NCBI GenBank assembly: GCA_002491165.1
Contig: DKVK01000060.1
Coordinates: 36,721 to 100,720, forward strand
DNA from: Porphyromonadaceae bacterium UBA7180
GTDB lineage: Bacteria > Bacteroidota > Bacteroidia > Bacteroidales > Muribaculaceae
Reading direction: 5' to 3'
Length of the DNA: 64,000 nucleotides
Shown: positions 19,819 to 29,344 of the stretch, in pieces
How positions within the stretch are numbered: the stretch's first letter is position 1
Layout of the letters: each line of letters starts with the position of its first letter
Notes under the pieces: generated by a model
Databases searched by the model: none
Told to the model about the DNA's origin: nothing
The model's input: only the letters and a program-made list of their open reading frames with translations
Made by a program: the position numbers and the translations under genes

Positions 19819-20714
19819 ACAAAAGCAAACTCTGGATTCTCGTAAAGAACGAGTACCAAACCGATATTCGCAATAAATCTTTCTGGCTCGGCACACTGCT
19901 GATGCCGGTGATAATGTTCGTCTTCGGCGGCCTGATAGGCTACCTCGCCAAAGACTCCGACACATTACAGACCACCAGTAACCCGCTGATGCCCGACGAC
20001 CTCAACGGCTGGCAGGTGGCCGGCATGATGGTAGGCATCTTCCTGACGATGTTCATCATGATTTACGGCGCACAGATTTTCAACAAGGTGAAGAACGAGA
20101 AGTGCAACCGCCTGATGGAAGTGCTGGCCACTTGCGTCACCGGGCGCACCATGATGCTCGCCAAGATACTTAGCGTAGGCCTCCTGGGCATGACGCAGAT
20201 GCTCATCTGGGCGCTGCTGCTCGGTGCCGGTGTGTGTGTGCTCATGGTTGTAGCCGGCATTTCGCTCCCGGCGGATATTCTCCTCGACGCGCACCTTTAT
20301 CTCTCATTTGTCTTCGGAATGCTTTTCTTCCTCGGGGGATATGTGTTTTACGGCTCGATGTTCGCCGCCGTGGGTGCCATGACCGACAAGAACCAGGAGA
20401 ACCAGGAATATATGACCATCCTGACATTCGTGTTGCTGGCATCGTTCTACATCGGGCAGTTTACCGTCGACAATTCCGGCTCGGCCGTGTCTTTCTGGTG
20501 CAGCCTGATACCGTTCACGTCCCCCACGGTAGCGCCGATACAGGCCATCGGGGGCGGCGCACCGTGGTGGCAGACGCTGCTCGACCTTGCGGTGCTCTAC
20601 GTCTGCGCCGGCCTGACGCTCGCCTTCTCCGGCAAGCTCTACACCTCCACGCTGTTGCTCAAAGGGAAACGCCTCTCGCCGCGCGACATGCTCACCTTCC
20701 TCAAAAGCAAATAG
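19815..20714 (+). CDS. ABC-2 type permease (NatB-like), no ATPase alongside
   Basis: A 299-residue integral membrane protein with about six hydrophobic segments: one near 24-44, a loop of about 30 residues outside, then five between about 68 and 275. The family signature for ABC-2 permeases (KNEKCNRLMEVLATCVTGRTMMLAKIL, around 92-118) is clear and recalls NatB. NatB homologues usually have a NatA ATPase upstream, but here the gene is coupled to a nitrilase gene by a 4-nt overlap, so the ATPase must be encoded elsewhere. Its 3' end overlaps the convergent pabC gene by 14 nt. Confidence 0.82.
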   Translation: MNKSKLWILVKNEYQTDIRNKSFWLGTLLMPVIMFVFGGLIGYLAKDSDTLQTTSNPLMPDDLNGWQVAGMMVGIFLTMFIMIYGAQIFNKVKNEKCNRLMEVLATCVTGRTMMLAKILSVGLLGMTQMLIWALLLGAGVCVLMVVAGISLPADILLDAHLYLSFVFGMLFFLGGYVFYGSMFAAVGAMTDKNQENQEYMTILTFVLLASFYIGQFTVDNSGSAVSFWCSLIPFTSPTVAPIQAIGGGAPWWQTLLDLAVLYVCAGLTLAFSGKLYTSTLLLKGKRLSPRDMLTFLKSK

Positions 20715-21300
20715 CCTCTATGGGTATTGCGGGTACAGCCCCGGGAGGCAGCATGGCGTTTATCATCAGCACAGAATGAATATGATATGCTCCTGAAAGT
20801 AATTCTTCGCCGGTGACGGACAGAGTTTCGGCCTCTCCTCTTTCTATAAGGCTCTGTCGCATAGTGCCACAAAGCAAGGGGACCGCTGGGGTGAAGACTC
20901 CATTATCCGAGAGGAACAATAAATTTGAATAACTTGTGTCGGTCACTATTCCGTCACGCAGAATCACGATCTCATCGCAGTCACCGCGTAGCGCCCGGAG
21001 CGCATCGAGGCGACTGCGATCGGCATATTTAAGATGATAGTCCATGTCGCCCCCTTCCACAAGCCTAAGAGTCTTAACCTCCCGCGGCCGGTAACTGTCA
21101 AACTCAAGACTTCCTATTTCCTTTCCGTAAAAAATACGGCATTTCACCACCCCGGAACTATACGGGGCTGGGACAGGGGGTAATTCTACCAAAGGGGATG
21201 CACAGCCATAAAGTTCACGGACAGACCGCTCCATGCGCTGCAAGTGCATGGGGGCATTGCAATAACGGCCATCTGTTACCCTGATAGTTTCAATCAGCAT
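20701..21300 (-). CDS. pabC: Aminotransferase class IV, probable aminodeoxychorismate lyase
   Basis: A 199-residue PLP fold-type IV enzyme. The PLP lysine is Lys91 in HLKYADR and the cofactor-binding region ILRDGIVTDTSYSNLLF follows. Because it lies behind pabB with a 7-nt overlap, it should be the lyase that turns aminodeoxychorismate into p-aminobenzoate and pyruvate. It is shorter than E. coli PabC (269), as in other Bacteroidota. The gene is AT-rich compared with the flanks. Confidence 0.82.
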   Translation of the reverse strand: MLIETIRVTDGRYCNAPMHLQRMERSVRELYGCASPLVELPPVPAPYSSGVVKCRIFYGKEIGSLEFDSYRPREVKTLRLVEGGDMDYHLKYADRSRLDALRALRGDCDEIVILRDGIVTDTSYSNLLFLSDNGVFTPAVPLLCGTMRQSLIERGEAETLSVTGEELLSGAYHIHSVLMINAMLPPGAVPAIPIEAICF

Positions 21301-22268
21301 GGCAGATAAATTTTTCCTATGAGTTCTTCATATTCACTTTTACAGTCACTGTTTATAGTGATTCCCCCGCCTGAATGAAAGCGCAACTTACCGTCGGCAC
21401 CGCGTTGAAGACAGCGTATCATGACTGCGCTTTTAAGGTTTTCGCCGTCGAAGTATCCGGCCACTCCGGTATACCACCCTCTCCCGCACCTCTCCGCACG
21501 TCCTATCAGATCCACAGTTGACTGTTTGGGTGCCCCGCAGATGGAACCAGCCGGCAGCATCGACATTATGATACTTCCCATTCCAGCACTCCATTCCGGC
21601 TCAAGATTACCCGTTATCTCGGAACTTGTCTGCAACAACGTTCCCTTTAGAGTGTGGACGACTTCGGCATAGCGATAACGCTTCACAGTGACGCCGGTCG
21701 CTACCATAGCAAGGTCATTGCGCAAGAGGTCCACTACGGTTGCGTGCTCACACTGTTCCTTATAGTCGTCCATAAGTTGTCGCAAAGCCATACGGCTACA
21801 CCCCTCTGCTGTCCCCTTCATAGGATAAGTGGATATTTTGCATCCGTTGATAGTTACAAAGGGTTCCGGGGAAAAACAGACAAACTCATCTCCTATTTTA
21901 AACTTGAAGCGGGCCGGCGAGTCATGGAAAATATCTTCAAGCGATACATTTACCGTAACCTCCGAGGAGGCTGTAAGATTTGCAAGAAAGCTGTCACCGC
22001 GCCGCAAACCGGCGCTCACCACTGCAAACGCCTCGGAATACTCTTCAAACCCAGGTGCCCTGAGAATCTCCATCGTGCTTCTGCCGTGTGTAGGCCCATT
22101 CCCTCTCATGCTGTTTCCGATTCCCTCCATCTCCCACAGGATTTCAGATGTATCATCCGGATTTCCAAGAAAGAACCCGCGCTTCAACCCATAGTCAAAG
22201 CCCCATACACATGGCCGTTTTTCATTTCCAAAACGGTTCATAAGCCGACACACTTCCTCGGCTTTCAT
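21294..22268 (-). CDS. pabB: Aminodeoxychorismate synthase component I
   Basis: A chorismate-binding enzyme of about 324 residues. The catalytic-domain motifs are clear in the second half: PMKGTAEG, LRNDLAMVATGVTV, SMLPAGSICGAPKQSTVDLI and RGWYTGVAGYFDG. It would aminate chorismate with ammonia from PabA. I chose the ATG at 22268; a GTG six codons upstream (22286) is possible, but it would leave almost no 5' leader from the -7 box at 22298-22291. The N-terminal half is shorter than in TrpE-like enzymes. AT-rich relative to the flanks. Confidence 0.88.
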   Translation of the reverse strand: MKAEEVCRLMNRFGNEKRPCVWGFDYGLKRGFFLGNPDDTSEILWEMEGIGNSMRGNGPTHGRSTMEILRAPGFEEYSEAFAVVSAGLRRGDSFLANLTASSEVTVNVSLEDIFHDSPARFKFKIGDEFVCFSPEPFVTINGCKISTYPMKGTAEGCSRMALRQLMDDYKEQCEHATVVDLLRNDLAMVATGVTVKRYRYAEVVHTLKGTLLQTSSEITGNLEPEWSAGMGSIIMSMLPAGSICGAPKQSTVDLIGRAERCGRGWYTGVAGYFDGENLKSAVMIRCLQRGADGKLRFHSGGGITINSDCKSEYEELIGKIYLPC

Positions 22269-22290
22269 GATAATTTCATTTTTCACGATG

Positions 22291-22298
22291 CAAAATTA
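22291..22298 (-). promoter_or_regulatory. -7 box for pabB-pabC
   Basis: TAATTTTG on the minus strand (22298 to 22291) matches TAnnTTTG. No TTG at the usual distance. Confidence 0.5.
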
Positions 22299-22319
22299 CT
22301 GCCTTAAAATGATTATTAC

Positions 22320-22327
22320 TATATTTG
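22320..22327 (+). promoter_or_regulatory. -7 box for pabA, implying a nearly leaderless mRNA
   Basis: TATATTTG ends only 4 nt before the pabA ATG at 22332. Transcription would start at or next to the start codon. No TTG at the usual distance. Confidence 0.5.
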
Positions 22328-22331
22328 CAAC

Positions 22332-22943
22332 ATGGAAATTTTGATTCTTGACAATAGAGACTCTTTTGTTCATAATATTTCAACACTTCTGGAGATTCTT
22401 CCGTACGCGGAAGCGCACATTGTGAAAGGAGACGACATTAACGAAAAAATTCTCAGCGAATACGATGCCATGATTTTGTCGCCGGGTCCCGGAATACCCT
22501 CGGAGCATCGTGGACTGTTGCGGGCTTTGGAATGGAGCAAACAGCACTCGCTGCCCACATTAGGCATCTGTCTGGGGATGCAGGCTCTTGCCGAGAGCTA
22601 TGGTGCAAAATTGTACAGTTTGCCGCATCCGCTGCACGGCCATGCCTCCGCTTTGCGAATCATGGACTTTACAGACCCGCTTCTGAAGGGAATCGGTGAT
22701 GGTAATATCGTAGGGCGCTATCATTCGTGGGCTGTGGATGCTGCTTCTTTGCCTTCTTGTATAACAGTTTCTGCTTTCGATGCAGATAATCTACCTATGG
22801 TTATACGCCATACTGAACTTCCGTTGTATGGTGTGCAGTTTCACCCTGAAAGTATAATTACGGAAAATGGAGACATCATGCTGTCGAACTTTCTGAACCG
22901 GACGTTAGAAAGCGGGCCAGAGAGGAGATGGACTCCAGTCTGA
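22332..22943 (+). CDS. pabA: Aminodeoxychorismate synthase component II (glutamine amidotransferase)
   Basis: A 203-residue class I glutamine amidotransferase that supplies ammonia to PabB. The nucleophile is Cys80 in LGICLGMQ; His171 and Glu173 in FHPESI complete the triad; the oxyanion loop SPGPGIP is at 50-56. TrpG of the tryptophan pathway is very similar, but the divergent pabB-pabC neighbours favour folate synthesis (it may serve both). The gene is visibly richer in A and T than most genes here and ends 37 nt from the convergent glucokinase gene. Confidence 0.87.
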   Translation: MEILILDNRDSFVHNISTLLEILPYAEAHIVKGDDINEKILSEYDAMILSPGPGIPSEHRGLLRALEWSKQHSLPTLGICLGMQALAESYGAKLYSLPHPLHGHASALRIMDFTDPLLKGIGDGNIVGRYHSWAVDAASLPSCITVSAFDADNLPMVIRHTELPLYGVQFHPESIITENGDIMLSNFLNRTLESGPERRWTPV

Positions 22944-22980
22944 TCCGCTATTAAGAAATATAGTCGAAGGATTCGGTTGC

Positions 22981-23991
22981 TTACACGACAGGCGCACCGG
23001 CCGCGAGATTGGCGGCGGGAGTTTCTGCACGGTATTTTGCCTCCCAGCCGAGGGCCGAGGCACCGAGCACTGCGGCATCGCTCTCTTTCAGTTCAGAGAG
23101 AAGAATCTTGGTCTTGCCGCGGAATACAGGCATCACATTGGCATCGAGGGAAGCCTGGAGGGGTTTGAGCAGCAGGTCGCCGCTCTTGGCCAGACCACCG
23201 AAGAGGACAATGGCTTGCGGCGAGGAGAAGGCTATCATGTCTGCAAACGCTTCGCCCATGATGTTGCCGGTATAGTCGAAAATATCCTTGGCGAGCTTGT
23301 CGCCGGCCACGGCTGCATCGTAGACATCCTTGGATGTAATGTTCTCTATGTCGAGGTTGCGGAGCATGGAGGGTTCTGTCCGCACTTCGAGGAATTCGCG
23401 AGCCGAACGTGCCACGCCTGTAGCGGAACAGTAGCACTCGAGACAGCCTGTGCGGCCGCAACCGCATACGCGCCCGTTGTTGCGCTTCATGATGACATGA
23501 CCCAGCTCGCCGGCAAAACCGTCATGGCCGTAGACGAGCTGTCCGTTGACCACGATGCCGGAGCCCACGCCGGTTCCGAGCGTTATCATGATGAAGTCCT
23601 TCATACCGCGAGCTGCGCCGTAGGTCATTTCGCCCAGGGCGGCGGCGTTGGCGTCGTTGGTGATGGCCACCGGTACTCCGGGAAAGGCCTTGCTCACCAT
23701 CTCGGCCATCGGTACGGTTCCCCACGGAAGGTTCGGCGGACTCTGTATTTCGCCGGTATAGTAATTGGCGTTCGGGGCACCTATCCCTATGCCCTGGATC
23801 TTATCTTCGGCATCGTTAGCCTTCAGCAGACGGGAAATCTCGCTGTGGAGATCTTCAATATAATCCTCGAATCTGGAGTGTTTCAACGTTTTGATGCTGT
23901 CGCTGGCCACTACCTGGCCGCGTGCGTCGACTATTCCGAAGACGGTGTTCGTGCCTCCTATGTCGACTCCTAATACATACGGTTTGCTCAT
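22981..23991 (-). CDS. ROK-family glucokinase
   Basis: A 336-residue sugar kinase of the ROK family that probably phosphorylates glucose to glucose-6-phosphate. The ATP phosphate-binding motif DIGGTNT is at 10-16, the catalytic Asp is in ITNDANAAALGE (Asp113), and the ROK zinc site comprises His165 with Cys176, Cys178 and Cys183 in CGCGRTGC. There is no HTH domain, so it is a kinase and not a ROK repressor. Its -7 box lies at 24073-24066. Confidence 0.92.
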   Translation of the reverse strand: MSKPYVLGVDIGGTNTVFGIVDARGQVVASDSIKTLKHSRFEDYIEDLHSEISRLLKANDAEDKIQGIGIGAPNANYYTGEIQSPPNLPWGTVPMAEMVSKAFPGVPVAITNDANAAALGEMTYGAARGMKDFIMITLGTGVGSGIVVNGQLVYGHDGFAGELGHVIMKRNNGRVCGCGRTGCLECYCSATGVARSAREFLEVRTEPSMLRNLDIENITSKDVYDAAVAGDKLAKDIFDYTGNIMGEAFADMIAFSSPQAIVLFGGLAKSGDLLLKPLQASLDANVMPVFRGKTKILLSELKESDAAVLGASALGWEAKYRAETPAANLAAGAPVV

Positions 23992-24065
23992 TTGCTATTT
24001 CTGTTATTTTGCTGTCAACTGTGTCACGGTTTTGACAATGTAGTTGCCGCTGAATGTTTCATCCG

Positions 24066-24073
24066 CAAATTTA
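24066..24073 (-). promoter_or_regulatory. -7 box for the glucokinase gene
   Basis: TAAATTTG on the minus strand (24073 to 24066), about 75 nt before the start codon; no matching TTG seen. Confidence 0.5.
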
Positions 24074-24138
24074 CAACTTATTTTTCTAACTTAATGATAT
24101 TTCGTGAAAAATCTTCGGCAGACAAATGTTAATTTACC

Positions 24139-24146
24139 TAAATTTG
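24139..24146 (+). promoter_or_regulatory. -7 box for clpB
   Basis: TAAATTTG lies about 130 nt upstream of the clpB start, giving a long leader. The usual TTG is replaced by TTC at the expected place. No CIRCE-type inverted repeat was seen. Confidence 0.5.
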
Positions 24147-24278
24147 CCGGACAGCATCCGAAAACATACGCCGTTTCTCAACCTTCAGGCATATATTTTG
24201 TTAAATTAAGTAGATGATTAACACATAGAGAATGAAAAACCTTCCCTATAACTATAGACAAACAAATAACTGAAAGAT

Positions 24279-26870
24279 ATGAATTTCAACAACTTCACAA
24301 TCAAGTCGCAAGAGGTTATACAGAAAGCCATCGAGCTGACCCGCGCCGCAGGCCAGCAGCAGATAGAGCCTTCGCATATCCTCAAGGCCCTGATTGACGA
24401 GAGCGAGACCATCGTCAACTTCATTTTCCAGAAGTTGGGCGCCAATCTCCAGTCCGTCAAAGGGGCGATAGACGATGACATCAAGTCGCTGCCTAAGGTT
24501 CAGGGTGGCGACGTCTTCCTTTCACGCGAGTCAAACGACGCCATGCAGAAAGCCGTCGACTTCTCCAAGAAGCAAGGCGACGAATATGTATCGGTAGAGG
24601 CCATGCTCATGGGTATCCTGCGTACCCGCTGCAAGGCTTCGCAAGCACTCAAGGATGCCGGAATCACCGAGAAAGGGCTGGAACAGGCCATCGCCGAGCT
24701 GCGCAAGGGCAACAAGGTGACCGGCCAGAGCGCCGAAGAATCATACCAGGCACTCTCAAAATATGCCATCAACCTCAACGACCGCGCGCGTAGCGGCAAA
24801 CTTGACCCGGTCATCGGCCGCGACGAGGAGATACGCCGCGTGCTACAGATTCTTTCGCGACGCACCAAGAACAATCCCATGCTCGTGGGCGAACCCGGCA
24901 CCGGCAAGACCGCCATCGCCGAAGGCCTGGCACACCGCATAGTGCGAGGCGACGTACCCGAAAACCTGAAATCGAAACAGATCTATTCCCTCGACATGGG
25001 AGCCCTCGTGGCCGGCGCCAAGTATAAAGGCGAGTTCGAGGAACGCCTCAAAGCCATCGTCAACGAAGTGACACAGAGCGACGGCGAGATAATCCTTTTC
25101 ATCGATGAAATCCACACCCTCGTTGGTGCCGGCAAAGGTGAAGGCGCCATGGATGCCGCCAATATCCTGAAACCCGCCCTTGCCCGCGGCGAACTCCGCT
25201 CCATAGGCGCCACGACGCTCGACGAGTACCAGAAATACTTCGAGAAAGACAAGGCGCTGGAACGCCGTTTCCAGAAAGTGATGGTCGACGAGCCTGACGA
25301 AATATCCGCCATCTCAATCCTCCGCGGCCTTAAGGAACGCTACGAGAACCACCACAAGGTGCGCATCAAAGACGAGGCCATCATCGCCGCCGTGCAGCTC
25401 TCGGTGCGCTATATCACCGACCGTTTCCTCCCCGACAAGGCCATCGACCTTATAGACGAGGCCGCCTCCAAACTGCGTCTCGAGATGGACTCCATGCCGC
25501 AGGCGCTCGACGAGGCAACACGCAAAATCAAACAGCTGGAAATTGAACGCGAAGCCCTGAAACGCGAGGGCAACGATTATAAACTCAAGGAGATAGACGA
25601 AGACCTCGCCAACCTGCGCGAAGAGGAGAAATCGCTCAAAGCCAAATGGCAGGCCGAGAAGACCGAAATTAACAAGATTCAGCAGAACAAGATAGACATA
25701 GAGCAACTCAAGCTCGAGGCCGAACGCGCCGAACGCGAGGGCGACTATGCCAAGGTGGCCGAAATCCGCTATTCGCGCATCAAGCAGAAAGAGGACGAGA
25801 ATGTCGAAATTCAGACCCGACTAAAAGAACTGCAGGGTGAAGGCGCAATGATAAAAGAGGAAGTGGATGCCGAAGACATAGCCGAAATCGTGAGCCGTTG
25901 GACCGGAATCCCCGTCAAGAAGATGGCCCAGAGCGAAAAGGAGAAACTGCTGCATCTCGAAGAGGAACTGCACCGCCGCGTGATAGGCCAGGACGATGCC
26001 ATCCGTGCTGTCTCCGACGCCGTGCGCCGCTCGCGTGCCGGCCTCAATGACCCGCGCCGCCCCATCGGCTCGTTCATCTTCCTCGGCACAACCGGTGTAG
26101 GTAAGACCGAGCTTGCCAAGGCCCTGGCCGAATATCTCTTCGACGACGAAGACATGATGACACGTATCGACATGTCGGAATACATGGAAAAACACTCCGT
26201 CTCGCGTCTCGTAGGAGCGCCTCCGGGATACGTAGGCTACGAAGAGGGGGGCCAGCTCACCGAGGCAGTGCGCCGCAAACCTTACAGCGTGGTCCTCTTC
26301 GACGAGATTGAAAAAGCCAATCCCGACGTCTTCAACATCCTGCTTCAGGTGCTTGACGACGGACGTCTGACCGACAACAAGGGCCGCTTCATCAATTTCA
26401 AGAACACCATCATTATCATGACCTCCAACATGGGTTCGCCGCTCATCCGCGAGAACTTCTCCAAGATGACGGACAAGAACCGACAGGAGACCATAGAACG
26501 CACCAAACAGGATGTGCTCGACCTGCTGAAACAGACCATCCGTCCCGAGTTCCTGAACCGTATCGACGAGATAGTGATGTTCACCCCGCTCAACAAGAAG
26601 GAGATTCAGGAAATCGTAGACCTCCAGGTGCGCGGCGTGCAGAAGATGCTTGCCCACAACGGCGTGAAACTCACCATCACCCCAGCTGCCCTCGAACTGC
26701 TGGCCGAAGACGGCTACGACCCCGAATTCGGTGCCCGTCCCGTGAAGCGTACCATCCAGCGTATGGTGCTCAACCAGCTCTCAAAGGACATCCTTGCACA
26801 GAACGTGGACCGCGAACACCCCATCGTCATAGACCGCAAGGGCGACGACCTCGTCTTCAAGAACGACTGA
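24279..26870 (+). CDS. clpB: ClpB disaggregase
   Basis: An 863-residue AAA+ chaperone that pulls aggregated proteins apart together with DnaK. Parts in order: two N-terminal Clp repeats (about 5-145), first nucleotide-binding domain with Walker A GEPGTGKT at 204-211, the long coiled-coil middle domain (about 400-530, rich in Glu, Lys and Arg) that separates ClpB from ClpA/ClpC, and the second ATPase domain with GTTGVGKT. No ClpP-binding IGF loop is seen in the second ATPase domain, as expected for ClpB. Single-gene transcript with a strong terminator. Confidence 0.97.
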   Translation: MNFNNFTIKSQEVIQKAIELTRAAGQQQIEPSHILKALIDESETIVNFIFQKLGANLQSVKGAIDDDIKSLPKVQGGDVFLSRESNDAMQKAVDFSKKQGDEYVSVEAMLMGILRTRCKASQALKDAGITEKGLEQAIAELRKGNKVTGQSAEESYQALSKYAINLNDRARSGKLDPVIGRDEEIRRVLQILSRRTKNNPMLVGEPGTGKTAIAEGLAHRIVRGDVPENLKSKQIYSLDMGALVAGAKYKGEFEERLKAIVNEVTQSDGEIILFIDEIHTLVGAGKGEGAMDAANILKPALARGELRSIGATTLDEYQKYFEKDKALERRFQKVMVDEPDEISAISILRGLKERYENHHKVRIKDEAIIAAVQLSVRYITDRFLPDKAIDLIDEAASKLRLEMDSMPQALDEATRKIKQLEIEREALKREGNDYKLKEIDEDLANLREEEKSLKAKWQAEKTEINKIQQNKIDIEQLKLEAERAEREGDYAKVAEIRYSRIKQKEDENVEIQTRLKELQGEGAMIKEEVDAEDIAEIVSRWTGIPVKKMAQSEKEKLLHLEEELHRRVIGQDDAIRAVSDAVRRSRAGLNDPRRPIGSFIFLGTTGVGKTELAKALAEYLFDDEDMMTRIDMSEYMEKHSVSRLVGAPPGYVGYEEGGQLTEAVRRKPYSVVLFDEIEKANPDVFNILLQVLDDGRLTDNKGRFINFKNTIIIMTSNMGSPLIRENFSKMTDKNRQETIERTKQDVLDLLKQTIRPEFLNRIDEIVMFTPLNKKEIQEIVDLQVRGVQKMLAHNGVKLTITPAALELLAEDGYDPEFGARPVKRTIQRMVLNQLSKDILAQNVDREHPIVIDRKGDDLVFKND

Positions 26871-26892
26871 TGTGACAAACACTACATATAGC

Positions 26893-26930
26893 AAGCACCC
26901 CGCAGCCCGGCCGCGGGGTGCTTGTTTTTT
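26893..26930 (+). terminator. Strong terminator after clpB
   Basis: An 11-bp stem (26893-26903 with 26913-26923), 9-nt loop, then a T-rich run. Confidence 0.9.
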
Positions 26931-26981
26931 ATCCGGACGCTCACGTTTTGCGACGATGTTCACAATTAGTTTTCGGAAAAT

Positions 26982-27012
26982 TTGCAGATTCGCGGTTTTT
27001 AACCTACATTTG
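26982..27012 (+). promoter_or_regulatory. Promoter of the S9 peptidase gene
   Basis: TTG at 26982-26984 and TACATTTG at 27005-27012, 20-nt spacer. Confidence 0.8.
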
Positions 27013-27072
27013 CACCCATAACACGCGGCCTTACCGCGTTTAGCCCTTAAATCTATTAACTTTAAATATTTT

Positions 27073-29259
27073 ATGAATAAAACAAACATCTCTATGTGTG
27101 CCCTGATGCTTCCCCTGGCCCTGACCGCCTGCAAAAGCGGCGAAAGCGCCGACGGTAAAGTAATCGAGGCTCCTACCATCGAGTCACTGAAAATCGAAAA
27201 CGGAATGGTGACTCCCGAGGTACTGGCCGCCTTCGGCCGCGTGGCTGAAGCCACCCCCTCGCCCGACGGCAAGCAGATAGCTTTCACCATCTCCTACGAA
27301 AGCATCGAAGAGAATGCCTCCAATGCCGAAATCTACACCATGAACGCCGACGGTTCAGAGCTCAAACGCCGCACCACCTCGGCAAAGTCAGAATCGAACC
27401 TCCAGTGGCTCGACAACGAAAAACTCGCTTTCCTCGGCTACGACAAAGACACCGAGAAGAACCAGATCTTCGTGATGAACGCCGACGGTTCAGGACGACA
27501 GCGCGTTTCCTCGATTGAAAAAGGTGTGGAATGTTTCGTAATCTCCCCCGACGGCAAAAAGGTGATACTCGGCTCCCCCATCCTCAAAGAGGACAAGGAC
27601 TCCACCCTCTATGCCGGACTGCCCGAGACTTCGGGCCGCGTCATCAACGACCTCATGTACAAGCACTGGGACGAGTGGGTCACCGAAATACCCCACCCCT
27701 TCCTGGCCGACTTCAACGGCACCGAACTTGCCAACGTAAAGGACATCATGGAGGGTGAGCCCTTCGAATGCCCGATGCGCCCCTTCGGAGCCACCGATGC
27801 CTTCGCATGGAGTCCCGACTCGCAGAAGCTTATCTACGTGTCGCGTAAATTCGCCGGCAAAGACTATGCCTTCTCCACCGACTCGGACCTCTACCTCTAT
27901 GACATAGCAAGCGGCAAGACCACCTGCATCACCGAGGGCAACGACGGCTACGACACCGACCCCGCCTTCTCGCCCGACGGCTCCAAGATAGCATGGCTCT
28001 CCATGAAGACCGCCAAGTTCGAGAGCGACAAGAAACGCCTCATGGTAGTCGATGCCAAGACGCCTGACATCGCATCGGCCCAAGACCTCACCGACGGCTG
28101 GGACCGCTGGCCGGAAGGCTTCACCTGGGCTCCCGACAGCAAGTCGATAGTCTTCAACGGCTATAGCGACGGCATCGAACCCGTCTTCCGCATAACTCTT
28201 GCCGATAAAAAAATCGACGAACTCACAAAAGGTTCCGGCAACTGGGACTACAGCGGCATTCACCAGCTCCCCGACGGCAACGTCATCGCCATGCGCAACT
28301 CCATGCAGCGTCCCAAGGAAATCTGCCTCATAGCCGGCGGTAAGGTGAAAGACATCACCGAAATCAACAAGGAACTCCTCTCCAAGCTGAAACTCGGCAA
28401 GGTGAACAAGGTAACGGTTCCCACCACCGACGGCAAGGAGATGACCGCCTGGGAAATCCTCCCGCCGGACTTCGACCCCAACAAGAAATATCCCGTCCTG
28501 CTTTACTGCCAGGGCGGCCCGCAGCAAGCTGTCAGCCAGTTCTTCAGCTACCGTTGGAACTTCATGATCATGGCAGCCAACGGCTACATTGTCATCGCCC
28601 CGAACCGCCGCGGACTCCCCGGCTTCGGCGAGGAGTGGAACCGCCAGATTTCAGGCGACTACGGCGGCCAGAACATGCAGGACTACTTCGCTGCCGTTGA
28701 CTACATGAAGGAGAAACCCTACGTTGACGGCTCCAAGGTAGGTGCCATAGGCGCAAGCTACGGCGGATTTTCCGTATACTGGCTGGCCGGCCACAACGAG
28801 GACAACCGCTTCGCCGCATTCGTGGCTCATGCAGGTATCTTCAACGTAGAGGCACAGTACCTCGAGACCGAAGAAATGTGGTTCGCCGACTTCGACCTCG
28901 GCGGCTCCCCCTGGGATAAATCCAACGAAATTGCACAGCGCACTTACAGCAACTCGCCGCACCGCTTCGTGGACAAATGGAACGCCCCGATACTCGTGAC
29001 CGTAGGCGAACTCGACTACCGCATCCTCGCCTCGCAGGGCATGATGGCCTTCAACGCAGCCAAGATGCGTGGTCTGGAATGCGAGATGCTCGTCTTCCCC
29101 GATGAAAACCACTGGGTGCTCAAACCGCAGAACGCCGTGCTCTGGCAGCGCACATTCTTCCAGTTCCTTGACAAGTACCTGAAGAACGGCACGACGGCCA
29201 AAGCCGCCGCTCCCGCAGCCGACTCCGCAGCGAAACCCGCAGCCGACTCCGCTAAATAA
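27073..29259 (+). CDS. S9-family prolyl oligopeptidase-like lipoprotein
   Basis: A 728-residue serine peptidase. It begins with a lipoprotein signal (LALTAC, Cys20), then an N-terminal seven-bladed beta-propeller (about 50-440, TolB/DPP4-like repeats such as PDGKQIAFT and SPDGSKIAW), and a C-terminal alpha/beta-hydrolase domain. The triad is Ser562 in GASYGG, Asp648 in GELDYR and His680 in ENHW. Such enzymes are dipeptidyl- or acylaminoacyl-type peptidases that work on peptides in the periplasm. A short Ala/Pro/Lys-rich tail (AAAPAADSAAKPAADSAK) follows the catalytic domain. Single gene between promoter and terminator. Confidence 0.92.
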   Translation: MNKTNISMCALMLPLALTACKSGESADGKVIEAPTIESLKIENGMVTPEVLAAFGRVAEATPSPDGKQIAFTISYESIEENASNAEIYTMNADGSELKRRTTSAKSESNLQWLDNEKLAFLGYDKDTEKNQIFVMNADGSGRQRVSSIEKGVECFVISPDGKKVILGSPILKEDKDSTLYAGLPETSGRVINDLMYKHWDEWVTEIPHPFLADFNGTELANVKDIMEGEPFECPMRPFGATDAFAWSPDSQKLIYVSRKFAGKDYAFSTDSDLYLYDIASGKTTCITEGNDGYDTDPAFSPDGSKIAWLSMKTAKFESDKKRLMVVDAKTPDIASAQDLTDGWDRWPEGFTWAPDSKSIVFNGYSDGIEPVFRITLADKKIDELTKGSGNWDYSGIHQLPDGNVIAMRNSMQRPKEICLIAGGKVKDITEINKELLSKLKLGKVNKVTVPTTDGKEMTAWEILPPDFDPNKKYPVLLYCQGGPQQAVSQFFSYRWNFMIMAANGYIVIAPNRRGLPGFGEEWNRQISGDYGGQNMQDYFAAVDYMKEKPYVDGSKVGAIGASYGGFSVYWLAGHNEDNRFAAFVAHAGIFNVEAQYLETEEMWFADFDLGGSPWDKSNEIAQRTYSNSPHRFVDKWNAPILVTVGELDYRILASQGMMAFNAAKMRGLECEMLVFPDENHWVLKPQNAVLWQRTFFQFLDKYLKNGTTAKAAAPAADSAAKPAADSAK

Positions 29260-29286
29260 CCCCCGAAACAACACAATTCCCCCTAT

Positions 29287-29329
29287 AAAGCGGGCGACGT
29301 CGGTATGACATCGCCCGCTTTCTTTTTTC
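29287..29329 (+). terminator. Terminator after the S9 peptidase gene
   Basis: An 11-bp stem (29287-29297 with 29311-29321) followed by CTTTTTTC. The stem ends in A/T runs on both sides, so it can also serve the convergent minus-strand gene. Confidence 0.88.
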
Positions 29330-29344
29330 AAATGTAACCCAATA

